Shown: piece after piece, positions 15,609-24,050 of the stretch
Layout: the number at the start of each line of letters is the position of its first letter
Position numbering within the stretch: position 1 is the first letter of the stretch
From: Acetobacteraceae bacterium
Lineage (GTDB): Bacteria > Pseudomonadota > Alphaproteobacteria > Acetobacterales > Acetobacteraceae
Length of the DNA stretch: 64,000 nucleotides
Reading direction: 5' to 3'
Assembly (NCBI GenBank): GCA_031291725.1
Contig: JARLIM010000037.1
Span: 1-64,000 of the forward strand
The notes under the pieces: generated by a model
What the model saw: the letters and a program-made list of their open reading frames with translations, nothing else
Databases searched by the model: none
Told to the model about the DNA's origin: nothing
Translations under genes and position numbers: made by a program

Positions 15609-17365
15609 GACATGATGCCCGGATTGCCGTCCACGCCTTTGAGTGTAACGCGGCTCGGCCGTGCCGTCTTGACGGTGCCGACGCTGCGCAGATGCTTGGC
15701 CACCGTCTCCCACACCGGGGTTTTGCCCTGCTCCAATGTCACCGATGCCCAGCCTGCAACCTTATAGGTTTTGCCCGCTTCGATCTTGGTGCCGTTGAAG
15801 AGCGTCATGTCCGAAATGCGGTTGCCCATTGTGTTGTTCGGCGTGCAGGTGAAATCCATGCCGCCCGTGCGCACCATATCGCCGCCCTGTTGCACATAAG
15901 GATCGGGGTTGAACAAATTGTCGCACACGTCTTCCAGCACGGTTTTGATCGTATCGCCGGTCATTTCCTGCACATAGACGTCCGGATAGGTGATCGCCGT
16001 GCTCGTCGTCAGCGCATCCATCGTCACCGCCTCACCGGGCAGCAGCGACGTGCCCCAGCGGAAGCCGGGCGAGATGGCGATTTCGGCATCCAATTCCTTG
16101 GTCAATGCCTCGCAAATCACATGGTCCAACGTGCCTGCAAAATTGCCCCGGCGATACAGCACTTCGCCTGCGGTGGCGAGCTTCTCATCAAGGAACTTGG
16201 TGTGCGGCGCACGAAGCTCTGCGATCTTGGCCGCCATCGCCGCATCTTCCGGCAGCAGATCGGCGAACACCGGCAGCAGCGTGTAGCGAACATCGTTCAG
16301 CTTGCCGATGCCAATATCCAGGTCGAGCACGCCCAAAAATTTGCCGTTCGAACCGGCATTGGCCACCAACGTCGTGCCACCGGCATTCTTGACCGCCACC
16401 GGTTGCGGAACGGCATCATGCGTGTGTCCGCCCAGGATCACATCGATGCCGGTCACCCGGCTGGCCAGCTTCAAATCGACGTCCATGCCATTATGCGACA
16501 ACACCACAACCGCATCCGCCTTATCCTGGCTGCGCGCCTGATTGACGACCTTCTGCATGTCGCTGTCACGGATGCCGAAGGTCCAATCCGGCACAAATCT
16601 GCGCGGATGGGCGATCGGGATATACGGGAAGCACTGGCCGATCACCGCAAGACGGCGACCGCCGACTTCCTTGATCACATACGGACGGAACACCCGCCCA
16701 CTTTCCTCATCGAACATCTCGGTGCCGTTCAACGCGGCCTCATCCGTGGCAAACACGTTCTGGGCAACATAGCTGCCCTTGAACTTCGCCAGGTTGGCGC
16801 GGAACTGCTCGGCTCCATAAGTCATCTCAAAATGCGAGGTCATCGCATCGACGCCCAGCAGATTGCAGATCTCGACCATCGCTTCGCCCTTGGAAGCATG
16901 TGCCACCCACGAGCCCTGCCATGTGTCACCGCCATCGAGCAGCACCGTGTTGGCCGCTCCCGCTTCTGAGCGAAGGCGATTGACCAGCGTGGCGATGTGC
17001 GCGTAACCGCCCAGGCGCCCGTATTGGCGAGAGGCCGTTTCAAAGTCGAGGCAGGTGAAAGCATGGGCCAGCGGTGTGTGCGCCGAAATGCCAAAATGCT
17101 TCAGAAACGCATCGCCCACCACATGCGGAGTCTTCCCGAGCGCCGCGCCAATGCCGAGATTGACCGATGGCTCGCGGAACCGCACCGGCAGTAATTGCGC
17201 ATGTGTGTCGGTGATATGCAGCACGCGGGCATTACCGTGCCGGGGCAGGGCATAGATATCCGCCGCACCGGATTTGGCACTCTGCGCGCGGGCAGTGTGG
17301 GCAAAGGGGCCAGTGGCCAGGGCAGCGGCCACCGCTGCCAGGAATTCGCGTCGACGCGCCTGCAT
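15605..17365 (-). CDS. soxB: thiosulfohydrolase SoxB
   Basis: 586 residues. A Tat signal (RRREFLAAVAAALATG) leads into a 5'-nucleotidase-type dimanganese domain: DTHAQLLP (Asp53, His55), LLDGGDTWQG, LSHNGMD and GGHTHDA. SoxB hydrolyses the sulfate from the thiosulfonate bound to the cysteine arm of SoxYZ in the periplasm. The length and all metal motifs match functional SoxB. The AGGAAA ribosome site is adequate. Confidence 0.96.
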   Translation of the reverse strand: MQARRREFLAAVAAALATGPFAHTARAQSAKSGAADIYALPRHGNARVLHITDTHAQLLPVRFREPSVNLGIGAALGKTPHVVGDAFLKHFGISAHTPLAHAFTCLDFETASRQYGRLGGYAHIATLVNRLRSEAGAANTVLLDGGDTWQGSWVAHASKGEAMVEICNLLGVDAMTSHFEMTYGAEQFRANLAKFKGSYVAQNVFATDEAALNGTEMFDEESGRVFRPYVIKEVGGRRLAVIGQCFPYIPIAHPRRFVPDWTFGIRDSDMQKVVNQARSQDKADAVVVLSHNGMDVDLKLASRVTGIDVILGGHTHDAVPQPVAVKNAGGTTLVANAGSNGKFLGVLDLDIGIGKLNDVRYTLLPVFADLLPEDAAMAAKIAELRAPHTKFLDEKLATAGEVLYRRGNFAGTLDHVICEALTKELDAEIAISPGFRWGTSLLPGEAVTMDALTTSTAITYPDVYVQEMTGDTIKTVLEDVCDNLFNPDPYVQQGGDMVRTGGMDFTCTPNNTMGNRISDMTLFNGTKIEAGKTYKVAGWASVTLEQGKTPVWETVAKHLRSVGTVKTARPSRVTLKGVDGNPGIMS

Positions 17366-17432
17366 GGAAGTTTCCTGAGCTATGGTTGGCGCTTAGCGGA
17401 GGACCGCTTCATGCCGGACTGTTTTCTGTTTA

Positions 17433-17612
17433 TCAGATCGCGCCACAGACCGTTGGGCCGGTGCCGAATTCCGCATGCGCCACGCCAGGCAATGTCGTCG
17501 GGTCGGCCTTTGGATCGATGGCACCCGGCGCCGGCTCCACCGCCACCCCGTCCGGCGCGGCGATCGCATCGAGCGGAGTGGCTAGGCAGTGGGGCTGGCG
17601 CCTGTTGTTCAT
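17433..17612 (-). CDS. 59-aa coupled ORF in the position normally held by soxA
   Basis: The ATG overlaps the soxZ stop as ATGA and the frame runs 59 codons to a TGA 67 bases before soxB. The product (starting MNNRRQPHC) has no haem motif, no signal peptide and many Pro/Ala residues. In standard operons soxA lies between soxZ and soxB, so this may be a degenerate remnant, a new small protein, or only a translation bridge. No similarity to SoxA could be seen by eye. Confidence 0.35.
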   Translation of the reverse strand: MNNRRQPHCLATPLDAIAAPDGVAVEPAPGAIDPKADPTTLPGVAHAEFGTGPTVCGAI

Positions 17613-17917
17613 GCGATTTTAGCGGTGGCGGTATCGGTTTTGCCGAGATTGTCGATCCAGGTCGCCGTCAGGGCATCGCCCTTGGCAGCACCCTTGAACG
17701 AGAACTTCAAGTAAGGGTCTTTGGAAACCGCCGGCCCCCAAAGAGCCGTGAACACGGTCTTGCCATTGTGCTGGAAGACCAGGGTTTCGATATGATGGGG
17801 CGGGATCAGATTACCGCTGGCGTCTTTGACAAAGCCGGAATCCATCGGATGCTGCACCAGGGCCTGAACCTCGGTGGTGTCGCCGCTCGCTGCGGCTTTC
17901 ATGCGAATGCTGGGCAT
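17609..17917 (-). CDS. soxZ: thiosulfate oxidation carrier subunit SoxZ
   Basis: 102 residues with an Ig-like fold: KAAASGDTTEVQALVQHPMD, HHIETLVFQHNGKTVFTALW and the sulfur-arm-facing VSKDPYLKFSF. It pairs with SoxY to form the carrier on which thiosulfate is oxidised. It lacks a signal peptide, as usual, because it is co-exported with Tat-borne SoxY. The gap to soxY is 20 bases. Confidence 0.95.
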   Translation of the reverse strand: MPSIRMKAAASGDTTEVQALVQHPMDSGFVKDASGNLIPPHHIETLVFQHNGKTVFTALWGPAVSKDPYLKFSFKGAAKGDALTATWIDNLGKTDTATAKIA

Positions 17918-17937
17918 GATCTTCTATCCTTCTCTAC

Positions 17938-18417
17938 TCAGCCGCCGCAGCCGCCAAGGGTCACTTTTACATCGCGCGAAGCAGCATAAAGCTTGCCGTC
18001 TGATTCAACGACGGCGATCACCTTCGTCGTCTTTGCCATCTTCAAGCGACACCCAACGGCCGGGTTCGCGCCTTCGCCCAATTTATAGGACGAGGCGAGC
18101 GCGTTCGGGTTCTCGGCCACCAGAATGCTGATCGACGTCACGTTCGGCAGTTTGGTATCAACAGAAATCGGTACCACGCCGCCATTCTCGGCGATGTCCG
18201 GGCCATCGATGGACACCTTATCCGACATCTCGAACTTCTTGCCGTACAGGGCGACCAATGCCTCATCAGCCGTCTTGGCCTTGAACGCATCGGCGGGCCA
18301 GCCGGGAACCGCGTCGGCGAAAGCCGGCATGCTGATCCCATACAGACCAAGCCCGGCCAGCAGGCGCAGGGCGGTTCGGCGGGTTGCCTCTAAGGAGGCG
18401 GTGGATTCGAAACTCAT
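17938..18417 (-). CDS. soxY: thiosulfate oxidation carrier protein SoxY
   Basis: 159 residues. A Tat-type signal (ATRRTALRLLAGLGLYGI) precedes the SoxY domain, and the protein ends in the diagnostic swinging-arm peptide LGGCGG, with the substrate-binding Cys157. The intact arm argues that the carrier is functional. An AGGA ribosome site lies upstream, right after the small cytochrome-tail ORF. Confidence 0.96.
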   Translation of the reverse strand: MSFESTASLEATRRTALRLLAGLGLYGISMPAFADAVPGWPADAFKAKTADEALVALYGKKFEMSDKVSIDGPDIAENGGVVPISVDTKLPNVTSISILVAENPNALASSYKLGEGANPAVGCRLKMAKTTKVIAVVESDGKLYAASRDVKVTLGGCGG

Positions 18418-18433
18418 GCGAAGCGTCCTGCAG

Positions 18434-18583
18434 TTAGAGCGAATAGAGAAAATCGAGAATCTTTTCGATTTCGACGGGTGCGAGAATGCTCTCTAGCCCG
18501 AAAGTCGGCATCGGCATCGGCATCGGCGTCTGCTGATTGCGTTTCTGTTGATGCAATTGAAACGAAGCGCGATGTGCGTTCAT
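18434..18583 (-). pseudogene. haem-less cytochrome c tail in the position normally held by soxX
   Basis: A 49-codon frame whose ATG overlaps the soxD stop as ATGA. Its second half, MPTFGLESILAPVEIEKILD, is a standard class I cytochrome c end (axial Met-Pro, then the C-terminal helix), but no CxxCH motif exists anywhere in the frame. An ATGCCG hexamer repeated three times encodes MPMPMP at the ligand site, a sign of slippage. Since soxX normally sits directly before soxY, this is probably a truncated soxX or other cytochrome remnant. Confidence 0.5.
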
Positions 18584-19236
18584 TGCGGTATATCCGTGTC
18601 CAACGGGCCGGTCGTGCGCGGGGTCACGCGCGAGCCTTCAGCGGTGGTTGAAATCTTCACACTGGCGACCGGTCTGCAATTTTTCATGCAGTCGCTATCA
18701 TGCGTGTCCGGGCGAGGGTCTTTCCAGATAAAACCGCCTTCGTTGGGCATCTTCACCTTAGGCAGGCTGTTCTTGTCCGCCACGAAATCATCGCCCACCA
18801 GATTGTTCTGGTTCAGAATATAGGCCGTGATGGCGTATACCTTCTCCGGCGGCAGGCTGTGCGGGGCCGGATAGGGCATGGCGCGATTGATGAAATCGAA
18901 CAGCGTGACCGAATACGGCCAGAACGAGCCCACTGTCTGCTCCGGACGATCGCCCGTCAGCTTGCCCTCGCCGGCCAGACGCGGATACTTGCCACCCTCT
19001 CCGAATGTGCCGTGGCACATGGCGCAATTTTCCTGATAGGCGTCATCGCCATCGGAAACCGAGCCCTTGCCCTCTGGCAGACCCACGCCGTCAGGGCGTG
19101 CATCGATGTTCCAGGCAGCAATCTGCTCAGGCGTTGCCGTCTGGCCAAGGCCAAGTGACGGTTCGGCGGCATGTGCGGCGGCAGAGCTGAACAAGCCAGC
19201 GGCAACCAGTGCCAATAATTTACGCGAGCTGGACAT
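18580..19236 (-). CDS. soxD: sulfite (sulfane) dehydrogenase cytochrome subunit SoxD, short form
   Basis: 218 residues with a signal peptide (to about residue 23) and one c-haem motif CAMCH at 71-75; the axial Met lies near residue 119 in NRAMPYPAP. A Cys pair, DSDCMKNC, lies further on. It is much shorter than the di-haem SoxD of Paracoccus and resembles the mono-haem form found in some other lineages. With SoxC it oxidises the sulfane sulfur left on SoxYZ. Its start overlaps soxC by 17 bases. Confidence 0.85.
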   Translation of the reverse strand: MSSSRKLLALVAAGLFSSAAAHAAEPSLGLGQTATPEQIAAWNIDARPDGVGLPEGKGSVSDGDDAYQENCAMCHGTFGEGGKYPRLAGEGKLTGDRPEQTVGSFWPYSVTLFDFINRAMPYPAPHSLPPEKVYAITAYILNQNNLVGDDFVADKNSLPKVKMPNEGGFIWKDPRPDTHDSDCMKNCRPVASVKISTTAEGSRVTPRTTGPLDTDIPQ

Positions 19237-20494
19237 TGTTCACGCTCCCGTCAGCTTTCACTTCCCAAGTCTGGATCGAATTGTTGTTGTAGACACCGTT
19301 GGAGCCACGCATCGCACGCAACTCCGCGATGGTCGGCTGCACGAAGCCGGTTTCATCGATGGCGCGGGACTGCAACAGGGCAGGCTTGCCATCCCAGCGC
19401 CATTCGCACGTAAAGCGCGTGAAGCATTTCGGCTGCACGGGGCCATCCAATCGAGCGCGCGTATAATTCACGCCACCATCGAAACTCACATCGACCTGCT
19501 TGATCTTGCCCAGGCCGGACCAAGCAAAGCCACGCACCTCATAAACGCCGGGGCCTTTGACATGCATTTCCGGGCACGGGAAGGTAATCACCGACTTTGC
19601 ATAGATCGGCCAAGTAAAGCCGTAGGCTTTACCATCGGCACGTAATTCCGTGTATTTCGAGGTTTCCTCATGGGTAAACCACGGCTTGTCGCCAATCTTG
19701 AGGCGGCGCAGCCATTTCACGTTCATGTTGCCTTGCCAACCCGGCACGATCAAACGGATCGGATAGCCCTGTTCGTGGCGCAAACTTTCGCCATTCTGGC
19801 CGTAAACCACCATGCAATCATCCAGCGCCTTCTCGATCGGGATCGAGCGCGTCAAATGAGAACCGTCGGACCCTTCGGCCAACAGCCACTTGCCTTCCTT
19901 TTTCAGCCCGGTCTGCTCCAGCAGAGTGGACAGCTTCACGCCAACCCATTCAGCGCAGGCGACCATGCCGTGGGTGTATTGCAGTGAATTCAGCTGCGCA
20001 CCACGCCACTCCATGCCGCCGTTTGCGGCGCATTCAAGAAAGTGCACATGCGTCTCGCTCGGCATGCGCAGGATGTCTTCGAAGGTGAAAATCAACGGGC
20101 GATCCACTAAACCGTGAATCATCAGGCGGGTGTCGCGCTTATTCGCTTGCACCATGCCATTATGGTAACGTTCGAAAAACACACCAGACGGCGTGATGAT
20201 GCCGGTCTGGTATTGCAGCGGCGTGAAGCTGATCGATGAGGTCTGGTCGCCGGTCAACCACGGCACCAGACGGCGTTGCATATCGCTTTCATCCTTAGGC
20301 GGCATGCCATAGGTGACGTCAGCAACTGCCGCGCCGATACCGCTGCCCCAATCCTGGGCGGGCAATCCGCTTTCCGCGCGCACTGCTCGACCAAAACCAG
20401 CCGCAAGCGCACCGGCCGCGCCAAGGCGGAACAGTCCACGACGGGCGGATTTCAGCCCCCCGACTTGCTCCAAATGAGTGTCCAATTCTGTCAT
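19220..20494 (-). CDS. soxC: sulfane dehydrogenase molybdopterin subunit SoxC
   Basis: 424 residues. A Tat signal (ARRGLFRLGAAGALAAGFG) precedes a sulfite-oxidase-type molybdenum domain with the cofactor ligand Cys155 in HFLECAANGG, then the dimerisation domain (RARLDGPVQPKCFTRF). It forms SoxCD, the six-electron oxidase of sulfane sulfur in the periplasm. It is the first gene of the operon, and a 142-base divergent promoter region separates it from the response regulator gene. Confidence 0.94.
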   Translation of the reverse strand: MTELDTHLEQVGGLKSARRGLFRLGAAGALAAGFGRAVRAESGLPAQDWGSGIGAAVADVTYGMPPKDESDMQRRLVPWLTGDQTSSISFTPLQYQTGIITPSGVFFERYHNGMVQANKRDTRLMIHGLVDRPLIFTFEDILRMPSETHVHFLECAANGGMEWRGAQLNSLQYTHGMVACAEWVGVKLSTLLEQTGLKKEGKWLLAEGSDGSHLTRSIPIEKALDDCMVVYGQNGESLRHEQGYPIRLIVPGWQGNMNVKWLRRLKIGDKPWFTHEETSKYTELRADGKAYGFTWPIYAKSVITFPCPEMHVKGPGVYEVRGFAWSGLGKIKQVDVSFDGGVNYTRARLDGPVQPKCFTRFTCEWRWDGKPALLQSRAIDETGFVQPTIAELRAMRGSNGVYNNNSIQTWEVKADGSVNNVQLA

Positions 20495-20636
20495 CTCTAC
20501 GTCTCATCCCGCCACGATCATCTCATTGGAGATCGCCTCCATTTACTTTATTGCTCTGGACCCCTGGCGTCGCGATTAAATTCGATGACATGGTGATACA
20601 ACACGCACGTTCTGAACTTTGGGAGATATGCCGAGA
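20495..20636. promoter_or_regulatory. divergent promoter region between sox operon and two-component genes
   Basis: This is the only non-coding stretch from which both the sox operon (minus) and the response regulator gene (plus) can be transcribed. It contains AT-rich segments around 20540-20560 and 20570-20595. No operator repeat stands out. Confidence 0.45.
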
Positions 20637-21314
20637 ATGCCTGCCATTCTGGTGATCGAGGACAACCCGGCCACAGCTGAGGAGATTCGCCTTGAACTCA
20701 CCCGGCATGGTTTTGACGTTCAGGTCGAGGTCAACGGTGTAGCCGGCCTTGATTTGGCACGTCGGCCAGGGTGGAGCGCCTTCGTCGTGGACCGTATGGT
20801 GCCGCACTTGGATGGGCTGTCGGTTATTCGCACACTTCGTTCGGAAGGCATTTCCACCCCCGCGCTCGTTCTGTCGGCGCTTGATGCCGTCAATGAGCGA
20901 ATCGATGGCTTACGCGCCGGTGGCGATGACTATCTGATCAAGCCTTTCGCACTTGGCGAACTCACTGCGCGTGTTGAAGCCCTCATCCGCCGCCCGGCCT
21001 CCGGCCCACAGACAGTATTGCGTCATGGTCCGGTGGAGATCGATCTTGTCACGCGTGTCGCCAGACGCAACGGACGTGATTTGGAGTTGTTGGGCCGTGA
21101 GTTCCAAATCTTAGAATACCTCATTCGCCGCCCCGATCAGGTCGTCACCCGCAAAATGCTGCTCGAAGATGTGTTTGGCTATCGCTTTGAATTGAAAACC
21201 AATCTGCTTGACGTTCATGTCGGTCGCTTGCGGCGTAAGCTTGACCTGCCGGGAGAGGTGCCGTTATTGGCCACCATCCGTGGCACCGGTTTCCGGCTCG
21301 ATGCCAACGCATAG
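20637..21314 (+). CDS. OmpR/PhoB-family response regulator
   Basis: 225 residues from ATG at 20637 (GGGAGAT about ten bases upstream; in-frame TTG at 20619 and ATG at 20628 are alternatives). The receiver domain has the acidic pair ED at residues 8-9, phospho-acceptor Asp52 in FVVDRMVPHLDG and Lys in LIKPF. The C-terminal winged helix has LLGREFQILEYLIRR and the wing GTGFRLD. The kinase gene overlaps its end by 14 bases. Its position opposite soxC suggests, but does not prove, control of sulfur oxidation. Confidence 0.92.
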   Translation: MPAILVIEDNPATAEEIRLELTRHGFDVQVEVNGVAGLDLARRPGWSAFVVDRMVPHLDGLSVIRTLRSEGISTPALVLSALDAVNERIDGLRAGGDDYLIKPFALGELTARVEALIRRPASGPQTVLRHGPVEIDLVTRVARRNGRDLELLGREFQILEYLIRRPDQVVTRKMLLEDVFGYRFELKTNLLDVHVGRLRRKLDLPGEVPLLATIRGTGFRLDANA

Positions 21315-22656
21315 TCAGCATTTCGTTCCGCTTTGGCGCAGCCGTGGTCTACGTTGGGGGCTGATCGTGGCCTCGATGTTCGCCATGCTGATGCTTGCGC
21401 TGTTTGAGTTGGTCGCGTGGAAGGCAACCGACCTTTTATTTGCCACGCTCGACCGCTCGATCAGTGAACAACTCGAACTGCTGGCCGCACGGCCTTCGGC
21501 CATGTTGCCCTTCATGATCACCTCACGCATGAATGGCGGCCCGGCGGTGGTCACGCAGGTGGGGTTATTTCTGCCAGACCGCACCTCAGAAGTTGGTGAT
21601 CTTCTAACAATTCCGCCAGATCTCGTGCTGGATGGCCAACCCCACGAATCCCGCTCAGACGACGGCACTTCCATTCTGCACGCCGCGGGCAAAGCCTTGC
21701 CGGACGGGCGCATTCTGGTTGTCGCCCGTGATGCCACCGAATCGCTCGCCGTGCGCCAGGATTTTATCCGCGCCGGACTGACATTGGCGGTGCCTGGCGT
21801 GGCCTTCACCATAGCCTTGGGTATCGCATTTGGCATCCTGAGCAATCGTCGTCTGCGTCATCTGAATGACACCGCCGAGCAGATTATGGGCGGTGCCCTA
21901 TCGCTTCGCTTGTCGGCCGATGTCGAGGGGGACGAGTTGGATCGGCTCTGCGCTATCTTCAACCGCATTCTTGCCCGGCTTGAGGAAGGCATGGCGGCGC
22001 TGCGCAACGCGGGTGAAAACATCGCCCATGATTTGCGCACACCTCTCACCGCCCTGCGCGCCCGCCTTGAACGTGCCTATAATGCCGCTGGCGACGATAC
22101 CCCTGTGGGACGAATGATCGATGACTGCATTGGCAACGTCGATCAGTCCTTGTCCACCATCACCGCCCTTCTGCGAATTGCCGACCTCCAGAATGGCTGG
22201 CGGAGCACGGATTTTCAGCCCTGCAACCTCGCTGCCTTGCTGGAAGAGACCGTCGAAATCTTCCAGCCTGTCGCCGAGGAACGGCAGATTTCGCTCAGCG
22301 CGGTCATTGAGGCGCATGCATATGTGGACGGTGAGTGGGATCTGCTCGTCGAGGCTGTCGCCAATCTGGTTGATAATGCGCTTAAATTCACCCCACCGGG
22401 CGGGCACGTGGGCGTATTTCTGCGCAGCCGCCTGGAAGGTCCGGTGATCAGCGTTGCCGATTCAGGCCCCGGCATTCCAGCAGAGGCGCGCGAATCTGTG
22501 CTGCGCCGTTTCGTCAAACTCGATATCAGCCGCAATTCCACCGGGCGTGGCCTGGGGCTCAGTCTGGTGCAGGCAATCTGCGACCTACATCATTTTCCGA
22601 TTTTCATCCTGGACAACAATCCAGGCTGTAAGATCGTCATTCAATGTTTCCGTTGA
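21301..22656 (+). CDS. membrane sensor histidine kinase
   Basis: 451 residues. Two transmembrane helices (about 17-40 and 160-185) flank a periplasmic sensor of about 120 residues. HAMP follows, then the H-box GENIAHDLRTPLTALRARLE with His243, and an ATPase domain with N-box NLVDNALKF, ADSGPGIP and GRGLGLSLV. The start at 21301 lies inside the response regulator gene, giving tight coupling. It phosphorylates the adjacent regulator; the signal is unknown. Confidence 0.92.
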   Translation: MPTHSQHFVPLWRSRGLRWGLIVASMFAMLMLALFELVAWKATDLLFATLDRSISEQLELLAARPSAMLPFMITSRMNGGPAVVTQVGLFLPDRTSEVGDLLTIPPDLVLDGQPHESRSDDGTSILHAAGKALPDGRILVVARDATESLAVRQDFIRAGLTLAVPGVAFTIALGIAFGILSNRRLRHLNDTAEQIMGGALSLRLSADVEGDELDRLCAIFNRILARLEEGMAALRNAGENIAHDLRTPLTALRARLERAYNAAGDDTPVGRMIDDCIGNVDQSLSTITALLRIADLQNGWRSTDFQPCNLAALLEETVEIFQPVAEERQISLSAVIEAHAYVDGEWDLLVEAVANLVDNALKFTPPGGHVGVFLRSRLEGPVISVADSGPGIPAEARESVLRRFVKLDISRNSTGRGLGLSLVQAICDLHHFPIFILDNNPGCKIVIQCFR

Positions 22657-22664
22657 TGGCAGCC

Positions 22665-23864
22665 TTATGCGCCGTCCGGACAAGGGCTGACGATGAGATT
22701 ATCGGTAGGAAAGCCCGCCCTGGCCGCCCCGGCAAGCCAGATATCCGTCCGCCATAGCCGCTCGATCAAGCCGGACGGTGCCTCTCCCGCATGCCCCCAA
22801 CGCTGCATTTGCCGCAACCACCACTGGCCATGCGCGGTGTGCGGGCAGGAACGGGCAGGGCAGAACTCAGGGGCCGCGAAAGGCTGTTCCATCTCATCTG
22901 GACCATAGGGAAGACGTCGCGATAGCGATTGTTCCACAACCGATAACGGCACTTGCGGCAATGCATAGTAATGCACCCATTTTGCCGCCTGCTTCAGATT
23001 GGCCTGATCTGCAAGAAATTTGCCGGCCTGGATTGTCGCCGCCACCAACGCTGCCGCCGTCTCCGGGGCGTGTTCGAGCAACTCTGATGACAAAGCAAAC
23101 ACTTTCTCCGGGTGATTGGGCCAGATATCGCCCGTGCCAAGCACAATCCTGCCCGCGCGCAAATCCACCGCCCGCGATCCCCAAGGCTGCCCGGCGCAGA
23201 ACCCGTCAATCCGGCCCTCGGCCAATTCATCAGCCACCAACGGTGGCGGTACAGCGCGCAGTAAAACGTCTGTATCGGGATCTATCCCGGCCGAGGCCAG
23301 CCAATAGCGCAGTAGATAGTTATGAGAGGAGAATGGATAGACAATCGCCAAAATCGGCGCTTCCTGCCCCTTGCGCTTGCGCATCCTGATGGCCGCGGCC
23401 AACGCTTCGGCGGGCAGCGGACGCAGCTTGGCAAGCGCCGGGGCAGCCTTTTCGATATCGGCCAGCAGCGTATCACCGAGGGTGATCGTATTGCCCTGGC
23501 TTGTCAGCACCGACACCACCGACACTGCACGCGCCACGCTGCCCAGCCCCAGGCTTGATGCAATCGGCATCGGAGCCAACATCTGGCCGCCATCCAATTG
23601 TCCGATGGCGATCCGGTCCCGCAGCGCCACCCAGGCATTGAGCGGCGACAATTCGACGCGCACGCCGTGGCCTTGGAACAACCCCAGCATCTCAGCGACC
23701 ACCAAAGGCGCACAATCGGTCAATGGCATGAAGCCCAGTCGAACCACGTCACAGCCCTTGGTCACGGCAGGGCGGGAGAGCGGCAGCGATCCGGGTTCGG
23801 AGATGGACGACACGACAGCAAAACTCCCCACGGTCAATTGTCGCGAATTCGAATAGACCGCCAT
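22665..23864 (-). CDS. nasS: nitrate/nitrite sensor NasS (CmpA/NrtA-like binding protein)
   Basis: About 399 residues of the NrtA/CmpA binding-protein fold without a signal peptide (VVRLGFMPLTDCAPLVVAEM; AWVALRDRIAIGQLDGGQML; AEGRIDGFCAGQPWGSRAV). Cytosolic members of this family pair with the ANTAR regulator NasT: without nitrate NasS holds NasT, and with nitrate it releases it. The nasT gene directly upstream on the same strand supports this. The start at 23864 has only a weak GGTGGG site; an upstream ATG at 23927 is possible. Confidence 0.85.
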   Translation of the reverse strand: MAVYSNSRQLTVGSFAVVSSISEPGSLPLSRPAVTKGCDVVRLGFMPLTDCAPLVVAEMLGLFQGHGVRVELSPLNAWVALRDRIAIGQLDGGQMLAPMPIASSLGLGSVARAVSVVSVLTSQGNTITLGDTLLADIEKAAPALAKLRPLPAEALAAAIRMRKRKGQEAPILAIVYPFSSHNYLLRYWLASAGIDPDTDVLLRAVPPPLVADELAEGRIDGFCAGQPWGSRAVDLRAGRIVLGTGDIWPNHPEKVFALSSELLEHAPETAAALVAATIQAGKFLADQANLKQAAKWVHYYALPQVPLSVVEQSLSRRLPYGPDEMEQPFAAPEFCPARSCPHTAHGQWWLRQMQRWGHAGEAPSGLIERLWRTDIWLAGAARAGFPTDNLIVSPCPDGA

Positions 23865-23957
23865 CGGCCCACCAGATTCGACGCTGCTTCGCCATGTCCG
23901 CCGTCGTTGCCAGTATGGGGCCGGCATTTTTCCGGCAGTTTGCAGCGATCTTCATCT

Positions 23958-24004
23958 ATGCAGCCGCCATGCCAAGCGGGTGGCATGCCATGCAGCGGCT
24001 GCAT
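23958..24004 (-). promoter_or_regulatory. large RNA hairpin between nasT and nasS
   Basis: ATGCAGCCGC (23958-23967) and GCGGCTGCAT (23995-24004) pair perfectly, and inside them ATGCCA/TGGCAT pair again, giving a long two-part stem. It lies in the 186-base gap before nasS. It could attenuate nasS expression or be a target for the RNA-binding ANTAR domain of NasT. Confidence 0.4.
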
Positions 24005-24050
24005 TTTGTCCGGCATCCAGGCCGTGAACGATCCAAAGGCACGAAGCTGC

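Noticed and set aside
15692..16969. 425-codon open frame on the plus strand
   Set aside because: It is antisense to soxB, which has all catalytic motifs.
18508..18534. Tandem CGGCAT repeats as a possible CRISPR or regulatory repeat
   Set aside because: The unit is six bases with three to four copies and no spacers. It is a simple slippage repeat inside the cytochrome-tail frame.
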